From the NCBI GenBank assembly GCA_963921425.1, contig OY992838.1, forward strand, positions 4,774,001-4,838,000: a stretch of 64,000 nt of DNA. Reading direction: 5' to 3'. The DNA is from Dryas octopetala (Eukaryota; Streptophyta; Magnoliopsida; Rosales; Rosaceae). Positions 24,295 to 35,401 of the stretch are shown one piece after another. The number at the start of each line of letters is the position of its first letter. Position 1 is the first letter of the stretch. The notes beneath the pieces are model-generated. The model worked only from the letters and a program-made list of their open reading frames with translations. It did no database searches and was not told the DNA's origin. The position numbers were made by a program, and so were the translations under genes.

Positions 24295-26847
24295 TCACAG
24301 GTTACTTGGTCCCTCATTCGCACTGCTTGAAGCTGTGTTGCTTCCTTCACATGCAGCTGATTTTCCTTTTTGATTGCCACTGAGTCGACTTGGTGTAGTA
24401 CTAGGCTGCATTTGGCCTCCAGCAGGATTTGGAATTGGGGAAGTCATAATTGCAGCTGCTAATGGTACTTGCAGGCTCGGCTCCATCACTATTGTTGGTG
24501 GAAATTGACTCATGCTCGGAGGGGCAGCCAACGACCCTCGGATGTAGTTGTCAACTGCATGTGACACTCTTCCATTGAAATTAACATCCATGTGTTGTTG
24601 TTGCCTTTGGAGCTGCATAATTTCTCCATTGTGCATTAGTCGAAGCCTTTCCACCTCTAGGCGGTATTGGTCCATTAGCATTCTGGTGTGTTCCATCTCT
24701 TCCCGATGGTCCATTGTCAATCTTGCAGCCTCCCTTTGTAGCACCTCATATGACTCCCTTAAGGCATGTAATTCCGCAGCCACACCACGTCGATCAGTGT
24801 GCATGCCTGGAATGTCAGCAGGGGTCACTCCAATCCCATATCCCCTAACGGCACTGCTATTCTCAGGTCCCATGACTGCTGCAAAAACTCCATTGATGAC
24901 TTCCATGGTAATTGAGGGTGTATTGGGGAGCTGTTCGTACTGGGTTAGCCTCTGTTCCAGATCAGCCTGCATACAAACATTTCAAATACATTTTTAGTAG
25001 CCTGACACACAAGCATGGCATATAATATAATAGCCTTTGCTATCTTAAACAATCAGTCACAAATCTTGAAGAATCAGTAAATAAAATTGACATGGTGCAG
25101 AATGATTTTTTACTTGATGATACTATAAAATAAAAGCCTTTGCTATATTTTTTTAGAATAAACAATCAGTAAATAAAAGTCTTTGCTATCTTAAACCATC
25201 ACCATTACAAATATGGTTTTTTTACTTGATGATAGAAATATAAAAATGTATAAATATAGTTTCAGATGGTGAAGATTATATATGTATCGACTGGCAGTAA
25301 GTAGTTACAAAATATGCTTCCAAGTTGGATTATTGTTTCTGTTCTCTTTCAACTTGTCAACATGGGTCAGTGCCTAACCAATACCATCATTATTATTAGA
25401 ACAAAGAAGAAATACATTAAACCTAAGAATTTACCAATTAAAAACTCATAAACCATCATTAAAGTATCCATATTGTGCAACAAGTGAAATTTAATTGAAA
25501 TTGTACCCAAGTAAACTCACAATAATTTCCCTTGCATTAGAGTTCACCGGATTCCCGTTGGACCTGCAATGTGTGATCTTGAAGAGTTCAATTCTGTTTG
25601 GTTCCACCCCTCCGTGGTCCTGTGCCTACGATTTGATACACAGAAAACAACCATAAACTTTGCTCCACCTGATAACAATTATCTAATGTAGCATTCAAAC
25701 TCAAATTAATAATTTAAGAGCTCTGAATTACAAGCTGGTCAGTAAAACCCTTAAATGCCAAATTTATTCGCAGGTCGTAGAACACTTACATACTCATCCC
25801 GGATTTGCGCAAAGGTCTTTGTGCCAGACGTATGCATCACCCTCATTTTGTGCCTGCTGTTAGTGTTCAGTGCAGCACGCTCCTAATAGACAACATTTAC
25901 AGAACATGTGCAACTGGTGACTGACATGTAATTGAATTGATGGTCATATAAATCAACCATTTATATTGTAAAAGAAATTTCCTACTTTGAAATCTATATA
26001 TATTGTAATCAAGAATCACTTGAGAAAGCAACTGACATCCTACCTGTGCCGGCAGAGAATCCCAATGGCGAACTAGGTGAATCCATTGATCAGGATCCAC
26101 ATGGGGATCCCCACATACAAACCTCCTATTGTTGGAGACGAAAGGTTTATACCAATCCTTGCGCAACAAACACTTATGGTGTTTCCACCGCTCATTCATT
26201 TTTGCCTCAGCAACATAGCGTATCTTTTGCTTCAATGCAAGAGTCCTCTCCTCAGACCAGTCAATGGTTACCTTGCAAACAGATCATTTCACAATTTTTT
26301 TTTTCTCAAGAATAATATAATTTGTGGAGTATCCCATATTAGAACTTTATGCCATCTGTTGACTAACATAGGTGGGAAAGTACATGTATACCTCAATCTT
26401 TGCCCAAGCTCGGTCCATTTCACGACCCCGAAATTTCCTCCAATCAAGTACATTGATTGCAAACAGGGTTCTATCAATTGCCAATTGACCAAGGAACCTT
26501 GAAAATCTTGCTACCGTCCTTGAGGGAGCAACCGCTTGTCCGAAGTTGTTGAACCTCATCAACTCTGGCCTTTCTAAAGCCCAGTTTGGTCTATTCCTTC
26601 CTCTACGTGCTCGGATGTCAGCCACTAGCCCCGAGGCAACATTTGGTTCATTTGCCTCATGCACAACATCCCCATGTGGGAGTTCTTCATTGATATTAGT
26701 TACAACAATTGGCTCAGGAGGCATAACAGCTTGTTGAGTCCCATCCTCTACTGCCTCATTGACAATGTGACCTTCCACATGGACCTCCTCTTGAGTCCCC
26801 GATCCAAGGCCAATATCCTCAATCCCTTGTGCCTGTGAGTTATCCAT
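24295..26847 (-). CDS. TNPA-like CACTA accessory protein (Ptta/En/Spm type)
   Basis: Five minus-strand exons, 26847-26392, 26271-26044, 25882-25790, 25625-25521 and 24966-24295, splice in frame to 517 residues. The N-terminus is acidic with a basic turn (RARRGRNRPNW). The middle (about 150-290) has the block WKHHKCLLRKDWYKPF, HVDPDQWIHLVRHWDS and NSRHKMRVMHTSGTKTFAQI, which is the hallmark of the plant Ptta/En/Spm transposase domain (PF03004 as I recall it). A coiled coil rich in Glu/Arg (about 355-415) and a Ser/Pro-rich tail follow. In maize En/Spm the TNPA-type protein binds subterminal repeats and helps bring the ends together for TNPD. The frame is intact, so it might still be expressed. 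Confidence 0.82.
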
Positions 26848-28209
26848 ACTTGCTCAACCTGACAACATGTAAACAAGAATCATTGTTAATTAACATAGTG
26901 CAATTGACTGCATCTGTTTAATTGGCATGTATTAATATAGGATAGCATGGCATTTATTACTATATCATGGTAAACAAACTGCATGGAATACACCATTTTC
27001 CTTCAGCCTGGTAGTATAGGTATTTGAAAATGTTGAAAGGAAAAAAAAATTTGTTTAGATGTACTGTGCTGACTAACAAGCCCAAAGCAGAGAAAATTCA
27101 TGCTAACTTCAATAATGGTCTGTAAACTTATAATTATACTTATCTTTGTACATAACCATATAAGCAACCTCATATAAATAATTAAAACTGTAAATTTGAA
27201 ACAAGAATTTAAATTGGAAGTCTGAAATTAATTCAAGCATCAGCGAAAACTATAGGTTTCATATAGAAGAGAGTGAACAAACCTGTTGACGTCCTTGGTG
27301 CTCTTCACTCTCACGCTCAAGTCTCCTATTTGATTTCTCTTGCAGTTGTTCCAATCTCTGAGAGAAGTAGGATGTGAGTGTGTTTGTGAAATGCTCATCT
27401 CCTTTCCATATTTATGTATAAGAAGTGCCATATCCCTCAAATCAACTAATCTTGAAGTAGGTAAAAGCTGTCAGAGCATTGGGCCAAGTAACCTTTCTGA
27501 GCATCATGTCAAGTGGTAGCTGCAAGTCAGCCAATTTGATAGCGGGAAAGGCTTTTTTTTCCCTCTCATTTGGATTGATAATTTGATCCCAATGGAATTG
27601 GGTTTGCAGTTGGCGTTTCAGTACTGGGGTAACGAGAATTATTGAATAATTCAGTTCATCACATATTGAAATAGAAGTGAAAGATTACATAAAGCGGCAA
27701 ATGAGTTTTTGTTTGAATAAATTTGGATTTGGCGCACTAACATAGCATGATAGAAAATTTTAGTCCAGATTGACTTATTTAGTTAAGTGGGATAAATATC
27801 TGCTCATTGGGACCATCAAAGATTCTATTATATTTTGATAAGATAGGGGCAAGTATTAACTACAATGAAGTACCAACAAAATAAACCAAGATTTTTGATT
27901 CGGCTGACCTCTCACAATTTAAGAAGATTCAAGCTTTGTCATGATTGACGAACAATATAATTAATGCAAAAAATGTATACAGAATATGAAGAAGAAGATA
28001 ATTAGCAGATAATCTTATTTTTGTGAAATAAAACGATCTACAGCTAGTCTTTTAATATTACAAGCCTAGCCTTTTAATATTACAAGCCATGGTTCAACCA
28101 AATGTCAAATCTATACATAAGTACTGAAACTAATATGACTTAACTAAATAAATAGCTAGAAACTTATAACCATTAATTAACTATTGGTCACAACAATAAT
28201 AATAAATAA

Positions 28210-28830
28210 GGAAAAAATTTACAAACAGGACACATACTTTGATGACTATTTCATTTCAGGACGTTAATTTTGATTCGTGTTAATGAAGGACACATATTTT
28301 TATTTTGTGTCACTTAAGGACCCTGTTTTATCTCAACTTTGGCTCAACATTGGACCCATCAAAAATCTACCAAATTTAGCAAACTTATACTTGGTTTAAA
28401 GCTATGCATCTCCTCTTTACAACCATATAAAGATCACTTAAATCGGACATCTACAACTCCAGATAATTGGCCCAAAAGTAGGGTACCCGAAACTGTCCAA
28501 TTGGACCTCTGAAAAAAAATTTGGGAAGCTAACAATTTCGGGTACCCTACTTTAGGGCTGATTATCTAAAGTTGTAGAGATCCGATATGGGTAATCTTTA
28601 TATAGTTGTAAAGAGGAAATGCATATCTTTAAACTCAGTATAATTTTTCTGAATTTGGTTGAGTTTTGATGGGTCAAACGTCGGACCAAAGTTGAGATAA
28701 AAATTGAAAAAAAACATGGTCCTTAATTGACACAAAATGAAAGTATGTGTCCTTCATTAACACAAAGCAAAATTAATGTTCTGAAATGAAACAACCATCA
28801 AAGTATGTGTCTTGTTTGTAAATTTTTCCC
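28210..28830. mobile_element. Inverted-repeat element nested in the CACTA transposon
   Basis: The left end GGAAAAAATTTACAAACAGG and the right end read inward GGGAAAAATTTACAAACAAG begin inverted arms of about 300 bp. They include ACACATACTTTGATG, GACACAAA-type boxes and GGGTACCC near the centre. AATAA flanks both sides, but in AT-rich DNA this is weak as a target duplication. There is no coding capacity. It is probably a foldback MITE. Confidence 0.65.
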
Positions 28831-29277
28831 AATAAAATAATATATATAGTTAATGTTACAAAAATCCACAACAGACTTTACAACGTTAAAAAAACTAATA
28901 TTCTGAGTCTGTGGCGGAACTAGGATTTAAAATTCGGGTGGGCTAAATCTCGGGACAAATTTTTTCCTAGTAAAAAAAATTCACAAATATTTATTTAGGA
29001 ACTTGGAAAAAAAAAAAATCGACAGTATGAGAGAATTTTATTAATATGAAAAAAAGATACACCTAGTCATGAGGGGTATATTGACCCTTACCCTTCAAAA
29101 TGCATTATACAAATATTAATTAAACTATAAAAGTTTGAAAGCATATGCTTGAAAAAATATGGCAGCAAACACACAAATTTCATATAAATTTCACCAATCA
29201 TACCAACAAATTCTAATTGAAAGAAACGGTAACATACTAAGTTACTAATACTGGGCTTCTATGTGATATATATATAT

Positions 29278-29678
29278 AGAAGAATGCTCGAAAACTAACT
29301 AGTTAGTAAGTTAATACAAAACTAACCACCCTGTTGGGCCCACTGCATAATGTAATATCAAAATCCGAACCGTATATTGTTTAGACCCTACTTCAAAGAT
29401 CATTCCTGTAAAAAATCTCTAAAATCGGAAGTCATTTAGCAATTTGATTATAATAACAACTATTTCTATGCTTTTATCAAAAATACTGATCGTCTATTTA
29501 TTTGATCTCAATTAGATGACTACATGATTTTTGATTTTGTTGATTTTTTGCAATGATGATCTTTGAAATGTGGCCTAAATAAATTATGGTTCGGATTATG
29601 AAATTTGTGATGTGGTGAGCCCAAAAGCATAGTTAGCTTCGTATTAACTTGCTAACTACTTAACTTTAGAGCACTTCT
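29278..29678. mobile_element. Hairpin MITE nested in the CACTA transposon
   Basis: The ends AGAAGAATGCTC and AGAAGTGCTC (inward) and about 190-bp inverted arms surround a centre near 29470. It lies in a TA repeat, like the element at 20879-21280, and shares its order of boxes (GGGCCCA, CCGAACCGT, GATCATT, AAATCGGAAGTCATTT, TATTTGATC). Both are members of one diverged family. Confidence 0.65.
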
Positions 29679-30543
29679 ATATATATATATATATATATAT
29701 ATAATCACTTTTTCCGCAGAATTCTTGGCTGGGCTATAATGTGTTTGGTTCCGACCCTGTTTTGAGTCTATACCAATGTGGTTCATTTCTAATCAAGCGC
29801 TTGAATGCGAATACTCACAAATAGCATTCGAAGGCGGTTGTTCAAGCATTCGGTCGCCTTCTTTTGAAAGTTCAAGCTTTCTTGTAGTTGTCTAGCAATA
29901 ACATTCAATTACTACAATTATAATTTTATTTTAATTTTTAAGATTTTTGTTTCTTTGGAGTTGTGTATTAATTTCTTATAGTACGTTGTATATCAACATT
30001 CCACAAATAAATATAACAAATACTAGTCTCTTTGGAGTTGTGTATTATTTTTTAGGGTAAAAATACTAGTCTCTTAATATAATGTTTTTAATTAAATATT
30101 AACTTTATTTTTCTTGTAAAATTGAATTTCCTTGTTGAAAATTTATTTCCCTTTTAAAAGTTTTTTTTTTCTTCTTTTAAAACTCACAAAGCCATTGCTA
30201 TACTTTTGTGCCATAGGGAAACTTTTGGTTTTCAAGAGGCAAACGGGTTTGGTAGAACTAAAACTGTTAAAACTTAAAATCATAACTGAACTTATATTAA
30301 AACAAAAAAAAACAAAGATACTGTTACAATAACTGGAAAATGTCCTAGCTTCCTAGAAAATGACATTTCATGCCTAATGATACTTGCAGTAGGAACACAA
30401 AATAGTGCAAGGATGACATTTGTAGCATACCCTATTGCTTCCTAAATAAAAAACAGTATGTAGTTACATCTTGTGCAATCCAAAGGTTTAAGCTGAAGGT
30501 TAACCAACATTGTGGCACACCATTAAGCTGAAGATCATGTTGA

Positions 30544-31092
30544 CTAGTTCATGCCATAGCTATCTGTGCTCGAAGACTTATATGTATCTGGTGCAACCAT
30601 ATCATCCCAAAAGGGAGCTTTTTGTGCTGCTTGGTCTACATCATTTGGATTGCCTTCTACTTCACGTACTCCCTTAGTGACTACCCTTGCAGTATTTGAA
30701 ATTTTAGCCTTGGCTCTAGTACTTTGGGGAGCAACACCAGTATGAGCTGTGCTATTCTCAGCGAGCTGTGCGATGTCTCTTACCTTTGATTGTGGAGTGC
30801 TATCACCAACCTCCACTCTCCTGTTATTCAAGTTAGTATCCATAGGATTTAGGTGCACCGGAGAATAATTTAACTCACCATGTCCATTCCGGGGATGACC
30901 TACTGTGAATTGATTCATAGGCACCCAAATGTTAACACAAGTGTTAACGAAATCAGAAAGCTGGTGGGGGGTTGGATTGGAGTCTGTTTGTGAACAAGCA
31001 TCTTCTGGAGGCATTTCAGAACAGGGCTCTTCAAACCATAGCTGACGGTATGCCTGCAAATTGATTGGTTTTCTAATGCCTCTTCTAGGCAT
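30544..31092 (-). CDS. Hypothetical protein within the CACTA element
   Basis: An uninterrupted frame of 182 residues starts at an ATG (MPRRGIRKP). It is rich in Ser, Thr, Pro and Asn with no recognised domain, and ends FWDDMVAPDTYKSSSTDSY. In such AT-rich DNA a frame of this length is notable. It may be an exon of a second element gene or a captured host fragment. No splice partners could be assigned with confidence. Confidence 0.3.
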   Translation of the reverse strand: MPRRGIRKPINLQAYRQLWFEEPCSEMPPEDACSQTDSNPTPHQLSDFVNTCVNIWVPMNQFTVGHPRNGHGELNYSPVHLNPMDTNLNNRRVEVGDSTPQSKVRDIAQLAENSTAHTGVAPQSTRAKAKISNTARVVTKGVREVEGNPNDVDQAAQKAPFWDDMVAPDTYKSSSTDSYGMN

Positions 31093-33446
31093 GCCTTTTC
31101 TTGCAAAACAGAAAAAAAATTCCTAAGAGGGAGGCAATAGCTGAAATAGTCTTTCTTTCTTAAGAGGGAGATGACACTCTAATAATGCATTTGGGGTGGG
31201 AGGCAATACGTATTTGTACATTTAACAAATTCCCTGCATTGAGTGTGGTTTTTTTCATGACCCAATTGAGTGCAATACTGACCAAGAAATGAACAAAGTG
31301 ATGGAAGATTCTGATTCTTGCTGCTTGAAAAGAATCTTGTCAATTCAGCACTTTGTCAAGACAAGCATGATGGCAAAAGCACTTTGAGAAACTATATCTG
31401 CCAAAAGCAGAAGAGGACAAAAGAAATACTTCAAGCCTCTGACGTGACACTATGGAAATATAATTCTCTTATTACTTTAACTCCTGAAAACAGAAAGAGT
31501 ATACAAAAACTCTCATACCTGAAAAGAGTCATAAAACATGGGATAATCCTTGTTATAGCCTTCTATTCCTTTGGGTTCTTCCAGTAAAAAAAAGGTGCAC
31601 TTTGGAAGACCTTTCACAAAAATATGAGCCCTAGTTCTTAGATTAATCAAAAGCATTTTTTGTATTCAAATCACTTATATGTAGTCTAGTAAACATATTT
31701 TCAAGTTATGAATTGTATGAATAAAAGAAATATAAACACGCCGCAATTCTTCTTTTGAGTTACACCACTCCATTCTCAAATTTAATTTGGACCTCCATAT
31801 GCTACATAGACAAACTCATAATGTGATTGTAACAATGGGCATCCAAAGATGTTCTTATTAAATGGAAGGCAAAGGTGTACCAAGAAAAGATAGAAGTAAC
31901 TTACAGTAAAGGTCAAACAAGCAGCTGTGCTTGCTACAGACAAGCCTTTCCTGGTAAAATGTAATGGCCCTAGCTTCATAATTAAATATGAGTAACCTCC
32001 CAGAGATGGAGGAACAAATTTCATAATCCAATCATTGCAGGAGGTGGGATTGTCAACTGAACAAGGGGCGGTGCACCATCTAAACCCTGCCCTAGCGTAA
32101 TGAATAAAATTCCACATATCAAAGACACTCTTCCCAGTTGGTCCTATATCCAAGAAACTTTGCTGCATTAGTACATTGATTATCTAGTAAAAAGAGAGAA
32201 AAAAAAAACATACTAGATGCATGAAAAGATTATCAAAATATTCATCAAATTAGAACCAGCTCCTGACTCAATAGATGGTACTTAGTTACTGACCATCCAT
32301 GTCTGTCTTGGCAGAATCCATATTCACAAAATGGCCAAGTATATTACTAAACCAAATCGTACTATTATATGTGGCCATCCATAAAACAACTAGAGCCAAA
32401 AGCCAAACCTGCATGATCAAGATGACTAAATTAATATCATGTTTTTTAAATACAGCAAAATCCAAAGAATTAAATATGTTAACTTTCCCATAATTCGCTA
32501 ATCATGCAACTTTACCAACAATTAGATGTCCTTCACAAATAGACATTTGAGAAAGAACAAACCTCCAGGATGCAGAATGATATCATTGCCAGTGGATTGT
32601 TTAACTCATTTTCACAAAGCAAACAGCCTCCACTTTCATATGCTAATTATGTGATATATCATATTCCTAAATTTTGGTTTGACTGAAAGTTGCTATTTTA
32701 TATGATGTTTTACCTTTCCAATATTAGTTACATTATAATTTAAATAGTAATATCATAGTTTAGGCAAAATTCTCCAACCTCTGACCTGTATTCTCAATTA
32801 ATTTTGGCTAGATGGTTGGCCGATAAACCTTCAACTATTAGTAATGTGTAGAGACCAAGTATGAGAAGAACAAACAGACCAATTATTTCTATTGGTATTA
32901 GTGATATTGACAAAATTATGCTTACCAGACTCAATGGTTATGATACTAGAGGGCAGATCATAAAGTGGCAGAGAGTGGGGATAAAGGACGATCAATTGTT
33001 GTGCCCTCAATGTCAACCCGGGGTTGAATTGATGATTCCTCGACACCAACATCCAATCTCTGGTCAGCACAAATGTCTCCAGCATTGACAGTATTCATGT
33101 CATAACATTATATATTGTAAGGTTTTGGTTTACATTTGTAATGCAAACACGTGTGTGATGTAGAAACACTGCATAACTGTTGAGCATAACATTTATATTG
33201 CTTGCTCTAATACCATGTAATCTTCTCAGTTTTCATTAATTAATTAATAATGCAGACTAGTACATCGGTTTATATATATTTGAAAGGTAAAGATAGATGA
33301 ACTAAATCCACATAAGCAGCCAGCTGTACAACCAATTCATAATATACTGAAGCTAGTTATCCTATGTCTTGATTCCCAGGTTTAGGTCCACTAGATGCAC
33401 TTCTAGAAGCTAGTTGCTGATGTATTTGAATTAAACCAGTTCAACT

Positions 33447-33502
33447 CCAGTCAATCATGGCTATCCAATACCCACCAGCCAATCATGGCTATCCAATACC
33501 CA
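33447..33502 (+). repeat. 28-bp tandem duplication
   Basis: Two adjacent 28-bp units differ at one base and share the core AATCATGGCTATCCAATACC. They lie in the right part of the CACTA element. Confidence 0.85.
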
Positions 33503-34534
33503 AAGGAGGCTACACTCAATGTTTCAACACCATTCATATTTGCCATTCCAAGATTGATGAATGGTTGAAACGATGTAAACAACAGTACTCCTGTATCTAA
33601 GGGAGGTATCAACTATCAACCAATTAACATGAAATTCACCCCAAAACTCATATCAAAGTCACCAAACAACTTAAACTTTACTACACCTGCATATTGGATA
33701 TGACATCTACTTCATAAGAATTCTTTTAATAAGTGCTAAAAATTCACACCCACAGAAGATAAAATTTATGAATCAAAATTTTCATCTCCATCAAGGTCAT
33801 TTGGTTTATACACATAATCCAAACTAGAATTTCTATGACTTGAAGAGCAGGGTTTTAAGTAACTCACATCAGACGGGTTGTTTAGGCCATAATTTGTCAA
33901 GCAATATCACGTTCCTTCTTAACCCACGAGCAGATAAGGTGGCAATGTCTGAATAACTGAAAAATCAACCACTGCAATACAAACAAACAAATAGATTAAA
34001 ATAACTTCAACTAATAAGGCATACTAGCTGGTGCAAGAGATGAGATTCTTACCTTCAAAAATTCCAATTCAATTGCCAGCAAGCCAATTGTCAGACCTCA
34101 CAATAATAATTTAACCATTATACCCAAGCAACCCAGATGCAGAGGAGGTGGATTGGGGGTTTCAATTTGATGGAGGTTGGAGGATGTGCCGAGCCACACT
34201 ATTTCCGTCGGTGTAGGCGACAACGGTTTGGAGATCGGTGACTATAACTGCGTGGGATTAGCTGCCTCTGACCATTTTCGATTACCTTCCCCTTAAGGGA
34301 TATCTGAATAAGTTGATAGAGCTTGCAACTTCGGGGTTTTTTGTTGCATAACAGGGCTGAAACGAATAAAGCAACGACATTAAGAATTAGTTACTTAATA
34401 AGCAATGGTTTAGGAGTTGTATTAGTCAGTCAAAGTATAAACAGTGATTTTTGACCAAAAAACACAACAATAGCAATGGCTTCCAGATTAGTTGAAAAAA
34501 AACGTGACTTTTGCTTAGATTTGTTGTAGTGGAT

Positions 34535-35401
34535 GGAATACTCCAATATCTTCAGTTACTCTGCTGTATATAAGATCGATGTTTATGTTAATTTGACATG
34601 CATTACTATAAATATTTTATGTTAACAGACTATTTGACAAAAAAATATTTGTGTATTATATTAATTAATGAAATGCTAACCCACACTCTAATATGATTAC
34701 ATTCAGATCTGTATTTACGCTCACTACTATTATAAATTTGTGTATATATATTCTGCTATATATATTTATCATTAATATATTTGTGTATATATATTCTGCT
34801 GTATTCATCATTAATCTATTTGTGTATATATATATATATATATTCTGCTATATATATTCACCATTAATACGTTCACCATTGATATTAGTGTATATACGTC
34901 CACCATTAACGTTCACAATTAATATGAAACCCTAACCCACACTCTAAATATGAAATCCTAACCCACACACTCTATTTGAAATCGTCTCTAGGTTCACCAC
35001 TAACACACGCGTAATTATCGGATAAGGTGTCCATAAAATGCTACCTATCTTTTAGGTTGGGGATGGTGATAAATGCTAGGTAACTATATATCTTGATTTA
35101 CATAGAAGATTCAATATTGTTCTTATGCATGGGTCGACTCACATGACTTAAACCATGTCCACAAGAACGCAGTAGAAGATAGAAAAGTCTGGAGTACATA
35201 GAAACGGGTCAAATTTGAACAGGAGCAAAAAATCTCTATATAAGGGTGTACACTGATCATCAAGTTCCCAAACTACTCCATTATTCATATTCCTCAGCCT
35301 AATACCTTTTAAAATCCCGAAACTTCAAATTTTATTAATCAAGCTTTCAATTTTTGTTCGTAAACTTCGATCTTTAATTTCCATATTTGTCATCTGTACT
35401 C
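34535..35401 (+). other. P1 upstream region
   Basis: This is the right-hand continuation of the pre-insertion sequence interrupted by the CACTA element. It then has runs of TATATA/TTCTGCTATA repeats, and is collinear with 42103-44436 upstream of P3, except that P3 carries a 1.5-kb insertion at 42386-43881. Confidence 0.7.
35237..35244 (+). promoter_or_regulatory. TATA box of P1
   Basis: TATATAAG lies 158 bp before the P1 ATG, in a block conserved upstream of P3 (CTCTATATAAGGGTG). Confidence 0.6.

Larger units (their letters stand above)
23236..34531. mobile_element. CACTA (En/Spm) DNA transposon, 11.3 kb
   Basis: The left terminus is CACTACAAGAAAA. The right terminus read inward is CACTACAACAAAT. 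Both are flanked by GAT (23233-23235 and 34532-34534), the 3-bp duplication of CACTA elements. The element carries a spliced TNPA-like gene (24295-26847, -), another open frame (30544-31092, -) and nested hairpin elements. Subterminal DNA has many GGCAAC/GTTGCC-type motifs, which may be transposase-binding repeats. No recognisable TNP2 (TNPD) transposase was found, so it is probably non-autonomous. An empty site exists near 42100 in the paralogous P2-P3 spacer. Confidence 0.88.

Noticed and set aside
24548..24997. 149-residue + frame
   Set aside because: It is the antisense shadow of exon 5 of the TNPA-like gene.
31782..32168. 128-residue minus frame with a donor-like end
   Set aside because: Possibly a captured exon, but no family was recognised and no partner exon could be joined, so it is mentioned only as a finding and not annotated as a gene.
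32831..33088. Overlapping frames on both strands in the right half of the CACTA element
   Set aside because: No domain and similar lengths on both strands, so they cannot be told from chance.
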